Below, one piece after another: positions 31,785 through 44,300 of a stretch of 64,000 nucleotides of DNA. The translations under genes were made by a program, and so were the position numbers. The notes under the pieces were generated by a model. It was not told the origin of the DNA and did not search any database. It saw only the letters and a list, made by a program, of their open reading frames with translations. How positions within the stretch are numbered: position 1 is the first letter of the stretch; each line of letters begins with the position of its first letter. The DNA is from Deinandra increscens subsp. villosa (taxonomy: Eukaryota > Streptophyta > Magnoliopsida > Asterales > Asteraceae): positions 25,130,275-25,194,274 of the forward strand of contig JBCNJP010000017.1 of the NCBI GenBank assembly GCA_039602395.1, read 5' to 3'.

Positions 31785-32774
31785 TCTTCCTACTCTAATA
31801 AACAATTACAATGGTTGACACATGTCAATACTAGATTCATTCTCACAAAAATTTTCCCTCCCAAATCTACTCCCTAATAAATTCTTTTTATTGGAAATTA
31901 TATCCTATTTTATAATCATGATATATTTCTATCTATTTATATTTATGGAATTTATGGAATTATAACAATCATATATTAATCTACATCTTATTTTTAATTA
32001 AAAAATAATTTTTAAACTATTATTATTTTCATTTTAAGAAATATTTAGAAACTTATAAAATAGCAATAAACACTTATTTAGTATGTTTTCAAATATAATT
32101 GAGCAAATCATATTCAATATTTTAATTAATGAATACCTAATACTATTTTACAAATTCAATTAGCGTTGCGTTGTGGGTGATACTATTTATAGAGAAGTTA
32201 ATAAGCGGCAAAAATCATGTTCATATTATCCAATATTAAATAGTTTTTTTTTCCTACCATATCAAATGAGCCATGTTCATCCAATTTGGAAATTTTAGAC
32301 ATCGCGACTAATACAATTGCAAGTTTTCTAATGTATATCAACATAACATTTTTTTATTGATAACATTATAATCTTTTGATTATAATTTAGATTTTATACT
32401 CAACAACTAGAATGTGTTCATTATAATTTTGATAAAAGTGTATAATTATTTAACTTTCTATACAGACTTAAAGTCTCAAGTTTGTTAATTCATAATTTAT
32501 GTTAGTCGCTGTTAAGAGTTTGATTGTTTTTAAACATGGTCACGTTTATCTTGCATTTTCCAAATATACAAGTAGAGACATGTCCTAAATATTTTTTTTA
32601 TAAAGAGAGTAAAGTCACCAATACCATATTATGAATTATAACTATAGCTTTTTATTTAATGTAATGTAATACGTTATTCTGGTAATAAAAAGAATATGCA
32701 TGAATTATCAACTATATATATATAGTTTTAATTTTTAATGATTCAACCCGTATAACATACGGGTTCTATCCTAG
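31785..32774 (+). mobile_element. Non-autonomous Helitron-like element
   Basis: The 3' end is clear: hairpin AACCCGTAT-aac-ATACGGGTT (32745-32765), spacer ctatc, CTAG at 32771-32774, then T. The 5' end is inferred at TCTTCCTACTCTAATAAACA (31785) after a T, followed by the caatggttgacacatgtc motif common near plant Helitron 5' ends. About 990 bp, AT-rich, no Rep/helicase ORF. Confidence 0.6.
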
Positions 32775-32879
32775 TTCATATAATAAAGGAAATTAGGTTT
32801 GGATTTAGTGGCAGTGGATATCTATATTATTATATATATTTCGAAAGAGAAAAGGGGTATTATCGTCTTGGGACCTCGT

Positions 32880-34246
32880 GCTTCGAGCTTTCAACGGCTG
32901 CAAAATCAATTGAAAGAGAATGCAAGAGTTTTGGGGAGCTGACGGACGTGTTCGTATGCAAGCGGAGAAACAAAGTCGGTAAACTCTTTAGGTTTGTAAA
33001 ATACAGAGGTGTCAAAGACAAATGGACATTAGAAAAGGTGCTCAACAGGGTCAGAATTGGTAACAAGAATATCGTGGCTAATCTGGAACGCTATAATAGG
33101 GACGGCTCCCCAACGACCCCGACCTTCTTCGGAAATACCCCCCCCCCCCCCGAGTCCCTTCTTCCTCCGGGCCGGCCGGTGGCCTTCAAGGCAGCGAGCA
33201 GTGGCGTTGCCTCCATTCCTGATAGATCGTATGCTAATGTCGTCTCCAATATCTGCTATTTGCCCAGTGGGCATTCTGCTCCCATGGTAAACCTGGGCCG
33301 TAGGGTCACGACGGCTATGGATGCCTGGTATGGGTCGCCTTATTAGGCAGAGCAATTGATCTCTTCCAGCTATGCAACTCAACGTTATGTTATCGGAAGG
33401 GAAGGTGGAGTGATGTAAAATCCGCTACCTCGGTGGTCTTTCTGTTCTCCTTACCTTCAATAATCCGGGTGAAGCTTCTGGGTTTTTGGAGGAGGAGGAG
33501 TCTTTGTGGACCAAGTGGCTAGGCAAACTCGCTGTTTGGCGAGGTCAATCTTTCATTCTTGAACGGGTTGCATGGGTATACCCTCGTAGTTGTGGCACGT
33601 GAAGATTATTGACATGGTTGGGGAAAAGTTTGGCCAGGTCATTCACCTGTCCGATGCTGACTTGTTGGATGGTAATCTTACCCGGAGTTGCCTGGGTATT
33701 CTGGTGAACTCATGCTCGAAGGTCCAAGGAACGGTGACGCTGATATGGGAGGATCGCAAATTCATCTGTAATGTCAATGAGATTTAAGAAGATTGGGTCC
33801 CGCATTTCCTAAACTCCGATGCGTTCGTTTCGGTGTTTCCTGACTGCCCAAAGCTCCGGTCGGAAGTGGTTCTTGCCCAACCTTTTCCGTCTTCGGCCGA
33901 TGCTCGCAGACCGGAGGTGGGTGGGGCCTCCCCTATGGAACCGGAGTCCGGTGTTCTGCCTGTTCCCGTTCCTCCGCATGCTGAAACTCAACCGTCGATG
34001 GTGGTCCTTCCCGAGGGGAAGTCTGGGGATGACGTGCATGGGGCTCCTCAAAATGTTGGCAGCAGTGTTAGGCTTGCGAATGTTCCAAGACGTGGGGCTA
34101 GACATAATTGGTCTCGAAGAAAGAGAATCTCCCCCAAAAAGTCTCATGTGGGCCATGCTTCTGATTCGCTTGACTCGGGTGTGGAGGTCAGGCCCAACAA
34201 AAGAAGTAGAGAAAAGTTTGATGGGCCTTGGGTTTTTTTCCCTTAG
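32880..34246 (+). pseudogene. LINE ORF1 (RNA-binding, DUF4283-like) pseudogene
   Basis: ORF1 proteins of plant LINEs bind the element RNA. An RRM-like segment (ELTDVFVCKRRNKVGKLFRF, about 32936-32996) is followed by a linker with a C run (33139-33150). A DUF4283-like C-terminal part (about 33590-33787) and a basic Ser/Arg/Lys-rich tail to 34246 (PNKRSREKFDGPW) complete it. The parts lie in different frames, with stops at about 33344 and 33785, so it is broken. Confidence 0.65.
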
Positions 34247-34405
34247 GCCTCATGAGCAAGATGGCCCACGTTCCTTAGGGTTTTCTCCCCAAGCGGTGTC
34301 CATGGATATCTGACCCGATCAGAACAACCTCGCGAAGGATATTGGAATTAATGTGGTCGTTGGGGATGCAGTGGGCATCCAAGTTAACAATTTCCTGGAT
34401 AAGGT

Positions 34406-36044
34406 GTGCGACATCATCAAGGAGAATGGAGCATCCTCTGGTATCTGATGGATTTTATGTCTCTAAATTCGAGAAGTCTGGGGGATGACGGGAAGATCTT
34501 CTGGGTTAGGGATCTCAAGTCTTCTTATCGTTTCAATTTCCTAGGTATTCAAGAAATGCGGCTCACCGATTCTTCCATGATTCTGATTAATCGTCTTTGG
34601 GGGTAAGGTAATTTTGGTGCCGATTATGCCAATGCTCGTGGTCGATCTGGAGGGCTTCTATGTGTTTGGGACCAACACATTTTCCAAGTTTCAAACTCTC
34701 ACAAAGATCAAAATTTCCTGGTGATTTCTGGGAAGATAAAGGGTATGGACGCTATTGAGATAACTCCGGGGGAACTGATGATTCTCATGGGCGATTTCAA
34801 CGTGGTCAAGGGCCAGAGGAACGATTAAATTTCGAATTCAATCAAGGAGCGACTAACAACTTTAATTTTTTCATCTCTCTAATGGGCCTTTCGGAATACA
34901 ATATGGGGGGTTCTAGATTTACCTACATGTCAAAGAATCTCGATAAAGGCATCAAACTAGACAAATTCTTAGTGTGCAATTCATTTTTCAACAGATGGCC
35001 TCACGTCGCGCTCACTGCTCTTCCTCGAAATTTGTCGGACCATTGTCCTCTGCTCCTTCGTACTTCCGCGGTTGATTTCAACCCCATTCCTTTTAAGTTT
35101 TTTTTAACTCTTGGCTTGACTGTCCTGGTTTAGAGGAGGTCATGGTGGGAGCTTTATGCTCTAACCCCCCGCCCGGCCCCCCGGATGTTGTCATTGCAGG
35201 GAAACTTAAGAACTTAAAGTTGGCTGTCAAAGCGTGGAGAAACGAAAAGATCAGACTTGACACTATGGAGCTCAAAAACCTTAAGGTTCTTGCACATGCT
35301 ATTGATCAAAAGGCTGAGTCTGGACCGATTTTTGATCTCGATCTTAAAAATTTTACGGAGGACAAGAATAAATTACGGTTCTGGAGGATGCTAAAAGAAA
35401 GGAACTTAAACAAAAAGCACGGATAAAATGGGTGATTGAGGGGGACGAGAACTCTCGTTTCTTTCACAAAATGGCGAATCTGCATTCAAAGGCAAACAGG
35501 ATCAATGGTTTCGAAATAAATGGAGAATGGTGTGTCGAGCCGGATATGATAAAAAACTGTGCCCTTGAATTTTTGAAAGGCATCTTCAAGGAACCCTCTC
35601 CCTTCAGGCCTGTGTTCATTGATTCCTCTCTTCGAAAAATCTCGCATGAGGATTGTTCTTTCCTTACGGATGCTTTCTCGAAGGCTGAAATCAAACAAGC
35701 TGTCTGGGATGGTGGTTCCGACAAGTCCCCTGGTCCGGATGGGCTTTCGTTGAGCTTATCAAGAGATACTGGCACCTTCTTGAAGATGATTTTCTGAACC
35801 TGCTCAATTGGTTTCACGAGTCCGACGAGCTTTCAAAAGGATGTGGTTTAGCTTTCCTCGCCCTCATCCCCAAGATAAGAGACCCTCGCTTTCCCAAAGA
35901 TTTCAGGCCCATCTGCCTTATTGGTGTTATCCATAAGGTCATCTCGAAGTGCTAAGCTAACAGATTAAAGAGGGTTATTCACTCGGTCATCTCGGACAAC
36001 CAATCAGCTTTCATCGCTGGGAGAAATATTCTGGACGGTCCTAT
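34406..36044 (+). pseudogene. LINE ORF2, endonuclease and N-terminal RT part, broken
   Basis: The endonuclease (APE-type) start has SLNSRSLGDDGK and FLGIQEMR (about 34455-34565). Later pieces include MGDFNVVKGQRND (about 34790), SRFTYMS (about 34911) and NLSDHCPLLL (about 35029), the last being the conserved S-D-H of the nuclease. The RT region begins near 35700 with SDKSPGPDGLS and continues to 36044. Frames change at about 34605, 34830, 35135, 35428 and 35750, and internal deletions are likely in the nuclease. Confidence 0.8.
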
Positions 36045-36591
36045 TGTAACAACCCGTAAGTTTCCAAGGACTTAAACCGATAATATATACTTATGTGTTA
36101 ACTGCGTTACGTAACTGTTTACTTGCAACGTGCCAATTTTGCCATAATCACATTCATTTACAATAGGAATATAGCCTTGACGTAGCCTTAATTAATGTTG
36201 AAAACAATACTTGAACATGATGACTTCTTTGCACGAAATGGTCGCTGGAACTTCAATAATAAAGCGACTGACCGAATCCATTTATGAACTTTACCAAACT
36301 ATGTGGTAAACGTCAGACATAATCCCATCATCTTGGGATTTGTCGTTATTATCATTTATCATTTTACGTTCATTTTAAATCATAAACTTTGATCAACCTT
36401 TATCATTTATCATTCACATATTTCACGTATGACTTTTATAAACAATTTCGTATTAAATAACAATGTGTTTAGACAACGACAATAAAACGAGACTTGTGAT
36501 CCAATCCCTACGTTAACATCGATTTATTTTACGTCCAAAACATTTTACTAAACTTCATTAACGTTCAAGGCGGATATATTTCACATGCATG

Positions 36592-36646
<55 letters not shown>

Positions 36647-39600
36647 TGCAATGCAAATTTTTAATGTTATTAACCTCGAGTATTTTTATTCCAAATCGAG
36701 TCATTGTTTTTATTATTTTACGTCGTCGTGAATAAATATTTTGTAAAACGTTAAAGCCCGATCCGAATTCATTTATTTTTCTCTCTTCCTTTCCCCTTTC
36801 TCTCGCGACCCGTTACCTTTCCTCCTTCCCTATTCTCCTTGCTCGACCACGGGCTCGAACCCGTGACCACCCTCCCCTTGTTCGGCCGAAACCAAGCAAA
36901 CAACCAAACCACCTTGCCATCTAACTAGTTAGTTGAGTTGTTTTGTACAAGGTTGACTTCTAGGATGCTAATCACATACATTCCTTCATTCCCCAACATC
37001 CTTACAACCTATGACTACATAGGTGAGAGAGTTTGTCTCCACAACCAACCAAAACTATGGACCAAAGGTCCTATGGACCAAAGGTCCTTAGTTTCCCTCC
37101 ACCCTCACTTACCTTTTCCCTCTCATTTGTGCAGCCATTTAACTATACAAACACACACATAAAACACAAGTTTAAACTCCCTTGAACCTCCCTTGTGAGC
37201 TAGAAACCGGCCGGGCACCCAAGGCTCGAACCCGAGTCTCACTTTTTTCATCTTTTCGGTCCACAACAAACCCACACACACACTAACACTTGGTCCTTTA
37301 TTAAACCTCCATTTCACACAAGACTTTTATCACTTTTAACAATCCCAAGCACTCTCATTTTCCTTCCCTCTCCTCTCTAACCCGTCCCTCTCTCTCTCGG
37401 TTTCTTTTGAACCGAGCAACACACCCAAACACTAACCAAATACTTCCTTTTCCATTTAACACTTCATATATATTCATCCTAATAAACCCTAGCCCCCATA
37501 ACACTTTCACAAATCAAGAACTCTCTTGCTTCTCTCTCTCTCTCTCTCTCAAACCCGTAAGTCTTTCTCTCTCTCTACTCTCTCTTTAAGTTTTCTACTC
37601 AAACTCTCATTCTCTTGATGTTCCATGGTGCTAGGAAGCCTGAACACTCAAGAATCATCATCACCATCATCATTCACGGCCTCCATCTCCTTCTAGCAAG
37701 GTTCCATCTTCACTTCTTCTAGTAAAATCTTATTCTAGCAAGTATTCTTAGTTTCCTTTCATGACTAGAAGACTCCATTAGCAAGTCTTGACCTACATTG
37801 TTGTCTAAACATCATTTTATCCACATAAAAGCTTACTTACTTGTATTTATCTTTATGTTTCACCATGTATTTACCTACTAGAAACTCATGAATGTCTTTC
37901 CCTTGAAATATTATGTACAAACTTGGATTTGTAGGACTTTTACACAAGTATTTATTTAGTTTGCATTTTAGACATTAACTTTGTATATATTTGAGTATTA
38001 TGTGTTGTTCTTGTAACTTTGGACCCCTTAATTCCTATGCCACGTTTTTACACTTTTAATATAGTCAAAATATGATATCTTGGACTTTAGAAAGATTACT
38101 AGTGCTTAAACTCACCATATAACTTTTACATACAAAAGTACACCTTAAAAACCCTAGAAAATGCTTTTCACTATAGATCCGTTTTGACCAGAAAGTTTAG
38201 GCTTTTAAAAAGTAGTTTGTGATGGTTTAAATGACTTTAGAACATGGCCAAAAGATCCCTTAACAATTTACTTGAATTTGGGCACAAATCGGGACTAAAA
38301 CCGACGAGCCCGAAACACCATATTTGTAAGAAAACCCAAATCTGGTCCAAATGAACTCATAGGGTTATTTTAATTGTAAAAACATGTTTACAAATACATA
38401 TGGTGAATTTAGGAACCTAACAGTGTCATTTAGCGGGCAAACAGGACCAAAACGGCAACACCAACACAAAATCCACCAAACCGGCAAACTAATGAAAACC
38501 GACACTTGAAATAATTATCTACCCATATTGGACAGAAAATAATCATATTTTATTTTACTTGATTGATTTCCAACTTAAACGGATAAATATCGTGTAATTG
38601 GCGGTTACCGCGAAATCGTCCGGTTTTCGACTAACTAGTCAAAATAATCAATTTCTTACATGAAAACCCTTATTTTGACTCAATATTTATTTCTATAAAT
38701 ATTTACCATCTCTAAATATTATTTGGGAATTTTTGTATATTTTATTTAATTAAAAATATATAATTTACATTTTTCCAAATAAACAAATAACCGGACACTT
38801 TCACTTTGACTTTCCAAATCATTTAACTCTAAGGCTACTATGACGTCAAGACTTGACCTACCCAATTTGAGTGACACTAATGTCAACCCAATTACTTATT
38901 GTATGTCTCATAATTATCTAGGCTTGCACTTTCCGTTGATCATACTACCGACTACAGTTTCTGAATCATTTGAGTTTTTCACGGCCCCCTTTTCCTTTAA
39001 ATCTTTGGGGGAGAATTTATACATACATTTTTCCATGTTAGACAATTAGACCTTGTTATCATAACTGTTTCATGTGCCATTCCATTGTCCACACTCGTTA
39101 TCTCATGTTAATTCATGCTATAACCCAAACCCCACTATTAACTGAATCCGATTAATTATCATTTGCAAACGGTAACGTTTGAATAGATCTATTAGGTTAA
39201 CGCCCCTGCTCTGATTGGTAGCTCCAATCGTGACTCCGTCTTTTAGTCAAAGAGTACAAATTGTTATGTCATATCTATGCGGTACCAACCGGACAAAAGG
39301 TACCAAGAGTGGGTAAACAGTCAGTTTCGGCATTCAGGGTACATGGTAACATTATCAACTAGTCTTATCTGATATTGTCAACAATAACATGAACTGTTTC
39401 CAATTACTATTTTCATTCAACCTTTAACTGCTAGCACTTTAAACCTGTGAAACTCACCAACAATTATTTGTTGACCGTTTTCTCGTATGAATTCTCAGGT
39501 TCTTGAACTTAATTGTTGTGCATGCATCGGACCTGCTTGCTTGTTTCCTGCCCTTTGCATCTTAGGACTTTTCATTTGTTTCTGGAATATGGTTTAGCTT

Positions 39601-39859
39601 TTGGAAATTTTCCTGACATAACACCTAACGGTGTCATGTCCTAAAAATATTTTAAAAACTTATGTGTTGTAACTTAAACAATTTACTTTACTCATTACAA
39701 TTAATCCGCTGCGTAATGATATTGGAAAAACTCCTATTTACTCCAACAATTTAACAATTTCCAAAACGGCTCTAGTTGTTGAACCATCCAGAGTACGTTC
39801 GTAACCTTGGCTGTGATAAACTTTTTCGCATCCCGACACAAATCTTACAGGGTGTGACA
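36045..39859 (+). repeat. 5' LTR of the Tekay-type element
   Basis: Runs TGTAACAACCCG to GGGTGTGACA. It contains a (TA)n tract (about 36596-36638), CT-rich runs (about 37525-37585) and two cgaaccc-type dyads. No gene; the small ORFs are incidental. An internal duplication 'tatggaccaaaggtcc' (about 37053 and 37072) is absent from the 3' LTR. Confidence 0.92.
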
Positions 39860-39862
39860 GAG

Positions 39863-39875
39863 TGGTATCAGAGCC
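39863..39875 (+). other. Primer-binding site, initiator-Met tRNA
   Basis: TGGTATCAGAGCC lies three bases inside the 5' LTR end; TGGTATCAGAGC is the standard plant initiator-Met tRNA complement. Confidence 0.9.
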
Positions 39876-40032
39876 AAAGTTTGTAGAACTAGATTGCATA
39901 CATAGGGTCTAGACTATAGCCTAAGCTCTGTTAGTCATACTTGCATGCATCACTATTTGCCTATTTGATTTATTCACATATCATACGTAACATATATATA
40001 TTATCGTCATCACTTGGAAACTTTGTCACAGC

Positions 40033-41050
40033 ATGGCTTCTCACGGACCGATTGTCTTGACTTCTGACTCTGAGACTAAGGCACACTTCGACTTGGAGCA
40101 GCCATCGTCACAAGTCACTACAGAGGCTCCATCACCTCCTCGTTCACCGATTAGTGTTCTCGATGGCCCATACGATGCTGACTCCGAGCCGGAAGAGGAT
40201 TCTGCGATTGATGAGGACCCGGAGGAGTACACGCCCTTCACAGTTGACATCACCGATGCAGATCAGGACGGAGATACTCTCACCGTTACCCTATCCGCTT
40301 CTAGCCCTGTTTCCTCTGACCGTGAGCCCTCATTCCGACCTTACCGCTCCACGCCTAACGGTCCCCTCCGTATGCTTACCCCTAGGAAGTCAGTCAGGCG
40401 TAGTAGACAGCATGTTTCCGGTCCAGTTACTGAGTCTGAGCCGTCCCGTAAACGTCCCCTCTCCCTTAGAGCCCGATGAGCTACCGGCTGAACCAGAGAC
40501 GATGCCACCCAAGAAACGGGTGAGATTTGCCGACAACACTTTTGAGATCGGAGAGCCATCCGCCACTACTGACACCCAGGACGTGCCACTACCACCTCAT
40601 GCCCCAGCACCTTCGGATATACCTAGCCCTGTTCTTTCTGGTATCCCCATTGACTCTCTTGTGTCTTCCCTCTTTGCTTGCATCGCCCATCGTGACGATG
40701 AGATCCGTCAGCTTCACGCCACCATCCGTAGCCTTGCTCCACCAGCCACTATCACTGACCTTGCCACCCGTCTTGCTGTCCTGGAGGCCCGTGTGACCTC
40801 CCAGGACCAGGCCCTCGACACCTTGCATGTTCACCTGTCTGACGTTTCTGGCGCCGCCGCTGAGGCCAACCAGTCCATCCGAGCTCTCGCAACTACTACC
40901 CCCTCGGCGGAGGATTTCGCCAGCATTATCCGATTGTTGCTGACAGTGATTATCCAGATCCATGACATACTCGACTCGTTGATCGAGCACCATTTCATTC
41001 GAGTTGTAATTTCATGGAGTGATTGTTACTCTTTTATGGTATTATTATGA
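40033..41050 (+). pseudogene. Extra ORF before gag (acidic N-terminus, helical C-terminus)
   Basis: An ORF of about 335 codons between primer-binding site and gag. It starts MASHGPIVLTSDSETKAHFD, has an Asp/Glu-rich stretch (about 40170-40270), a basic patch (RKSVRRSRQH, about 40384) and a helical part with heptad-like repeats (TRLAVLEARVTSQDQALDTL, about 40765). One frameshift lies near 40450-40460. I do not recognise a family. Gag starts separately at 41316, so this is not simply the gag N-terminus. Stretches are GC-rich compared with the LTR. Confidence 0.6.
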
Positions 41051-41315
41051 TGTATTCGAAACTTGTATTATTGGTGAATCTGTTTTTATCACCAGAAAAA
41101 TGTTTATGTTGGTCTGAACAATTGTGGACAAGAATTGATTATGCTGTAGCATGTACCTTTATTATCAACTCTAGTGTACTTTGTAATATAATGTGTTGCT
41201 ATGTTATGTTATACTGTGGTGACTGTTATGGATTTTGGCATGTCATGTTTTGATTACATTCACTTATACTATGTGTAATGTCTTACTTTATTTTATCTAT
41301 ACAATTTAAAGTAGA

Positions 41316-44300
41316 ATGTCAAGACGCGCAAATCATGATAGTGATCCTACTGAACCCCCAACCTTGGACGCCGCGACTATCGAAGCCCTGATTAACCAGC
41401 GCATAACCGATGCACTTGCAACCGCTGAAGCAGATCGAGCTTCTGCCTCAAACGGAAGGAGATCAGGATCCCCTGGTGGTAAGACTAAAGACTTTTCTTC
41501 TATGACCAGAAGATTTATGACTATAATTGTACGAATTGTATTCAAGGTTTTGAGTAACTTACAGGTGTCCGAGAATGCTCTTACAAGGATTTCATGAATT
41601 GCAAGCCCTTACACTTCAAGGGCACTGAAGGAGCAGTTGGACTCATTCGTTGGTTTGAAAAGATGGAATCTGTGTTTCGTATGTGTAACTGTCCCGATGG
41701 TTACAAGGTCAAGTATGCCACTAGTGTGGGAGAAGGAGTTCTGACTTGGTGGAACTCTCACGCTGAAGCCCTCGGACAGGACCAGGCTTACGCCATGGCT
41801 TGGAACGAACTGAAACTACTCATGCGCGATGAGTACTGTCCTCGTGAGGAACTGCAACGATTGGAAGTCGAATTCGGGAACTTGACCATGAATGGATCAG
41901 ACATAGCTGCTTACACCCGTCGATTCCACGAATTGGCACACATCTGCCCTACAATGGTGACCCCTCTACACAAGAAAATCGAGAGATACATTTGGGGTCT
42001 GGCTCCCGCCATTCAGGGAAGTGTTATGGCTTCAAACCCCACAACACTCCAAGCTGCTATCCGTCTGGCTCACAATTTGACCTATCAGACAAACCGCCAA
42101 GGCTTGTCTTTCTCTCGTAAGGTTGCTAAATCCAAAGTTGTACCTGTATCGTCTGTTCCCTCTAACCAGCTGAAATCTGACCGCAAGCGCAAACGCGGCC
42201 ATGATGAAAAGAGGAAGAAATCCTTTGATTTTCCCAAGAAAACCCCTGAAGCTGTGAAGGCTTATGCTGTAACAGCTCCTGCATCTGATGCAAGAAAACC
42301 CAGACACACAGGAAACTAGCCCCTGTGTGGAAAATGTAACCTGCACCATACCCTGGATTGCAGCAATGTGTACTGCAAAGGATGCAAGGCAAAAGGTCAC
42401 ATTCACCGTGATTGCCCAAACCGTTCGAACAAGACGCACCGCGTTGGAACCTGCTTCGAGTGTGGCAGCACTGGCCACTTCAGGAATGAATGCCCAAGGC
42501 TCAAACGAGAACCTGCTAGAGGAAGAGCCTTCGTGCTCAATGCTGCTGAAGCCCGTCAGGATCCCCACACTGTAACATGTACGTTCTTACTCAATGATCA
42601 TTTTGCTTCCGTTCTATTTGACACTAGTGCCGGCAAAAGCTTTGTGTCTAGTGAGTTTAGAAACTATCTTAACGTCACGCTAACTAGATTAGACACTAAG
42701 TATATAGTTGAACTAGCCGATGGTAAACAAATCGAAACAGAAGAATCCTTCCCAAACTGCTCTTTAAACTTATCCGGTCATCCCTTCTCGATCGATCTAT
42801 TGCCGGTACAATTGGGAAGTTTCGACGTAGTCGTCGGAATGGATTGGTTGACTAAAAATCGTGCCAAAATCATTTTCCACGAGCAAAGAGTCAAGATACC
42901 CCTCCCCGACGAGGAAGTGCTGACAATTCAAGGAGATCGTAGTGGAACCAAGCTAGACATCATCTCATGCATGAAAGCCCAAAAGTTTATGCGCAAAGGC
43001 TACCCTGCCCTCTTAGCTCACATAACAGCTAATCATTCCGAGGAAAAGAAACTAGAAGACGTTCCCATCGCACGGGACTACCCTGAAGTCTTTCCCGATG
43101 ACCTTCCAGGCTTGCCACCCGCCAGGCAAGTGGAATTCCATATTGATCTGGTACCCGGAGCTGCACCCGTTGCAAAAGCCCCTTACCGTTTAGCCCCGTT
43201 TGAAATGAAAGAATTATCGAATCAGTTGCAAGAACTACTTGACAAAGGTTTTATCAGACCCAGTTTCTCTCCTTGGGGCGCTCATGTTCTCTTCGTCAAG
43301 AAGAAGGATGGATCTTTCCGGATGTGTATCGACTACCGCGAGTTGAACAAACTTACCGTAAAGAACCGATATCCACTCCTTCGAATAGACGACTTGTTCG
43401 ACCAATTTCAAGGTTCTAGTTATTATTCAAAAATCGATCTTCGTTCTGGATATCATCAACTAAGAGTTCGTGAAGAAGACATTGCGAAAACTGCTTTTCG
43501 TACGCGCTATGGACACTACGAATTTCTCGTTATGCCATTCGGACTAACCAACGCGCCTGCCGTCTTCATGGATTTGATGAATCACGCCTGCAAACCATAC
43601 CTCGATAAATGCGTAATCGTTTTCATTGACGACATCTTGATCTATTCGCGTAGCAAGGACGAACACGAGAAGCACCTGAAGCTTATTCTGGAACTGTTGA
43701 AGAACGAGAAGTTGTACGCCAAGTTTTCAAAATACGAATTCTGGTTACGAGAAGTGCATTTCTTAGGTCACGTAATCAACGCAGCTGGAATCCACGTGGA
43801 TCCCACAAAAATTGAAGCTATCAAGGATTGGAGTCCGCTTACCAACCCTTCCGAGATACGACAATTTCTTGGACTCGCCGGTTATTACCGAAGATTTATC
43901 GAAAACTTCTCCAGAATAGCCCAGCCGTTGACTGCCTTGACGCAAAAGGACTAGAAATTCATTTGGGATCATAAAGCCGAACAAGCTTTTCAGACCCTGA
44001 AGCAAAAGCTGTGTAACGCACCCATACTATCCTTACCAGAAGGATGTGAAGATTTCCGTGTTTACTGCGATTCCTCACACCAAGGTTTAGGTTGTGTGTT
44101 ACTGCAACGAGAAAAAGTCATTGCTTACGCTTCGCGACAACTAAAAGTTCACGAAAAGAACTATACTACTCACGATTTGGAACCTGGAGCCGTCGTCTTC
44201 GCTCTTAAGATTTGGAGATACTATCTCTATGGTACTGAATGTAAGGTTTATACCGACCACAAGACTCTTCAACACATCTTAGACCGGAAGGAGTTGAACA

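Larger units (their letters stand above)
32860..36044 (+). mobile_element. Plant LINE, 5' part (split by gypsy insertion)
   Basis: Holds ORF1 and the start of ORF2. The sequence stops inside the RT domain at ...AGRNILDGP, where the Tekay LTR begins at 36045. The same reading resumes at 49681. No LTRs. The 5' end is approximate, since 5' truncation is usual for LINEs. Confidence 0.85.

Noticed and set aside
33029..33382. Minus-strand and alternate-frame ORFs in the LINE (also 33809-34313)
   Set aside because: Shadows of ORF1; no independent motif.
36843..36870. gctcgaacccgtg resembling a tRNA B box (also 37200-37220 and 46730-46745)
   Set aside because: No A box at tRNA spacing and no cloverleaf; simple dyads in the LTR.
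36938..37589. ORFs inside the Tekay LTR (also 47153-47452)
   Set aside because: Present in both LTR copies but differently broken; low-complexity Ser/Leu/Pro sequence.
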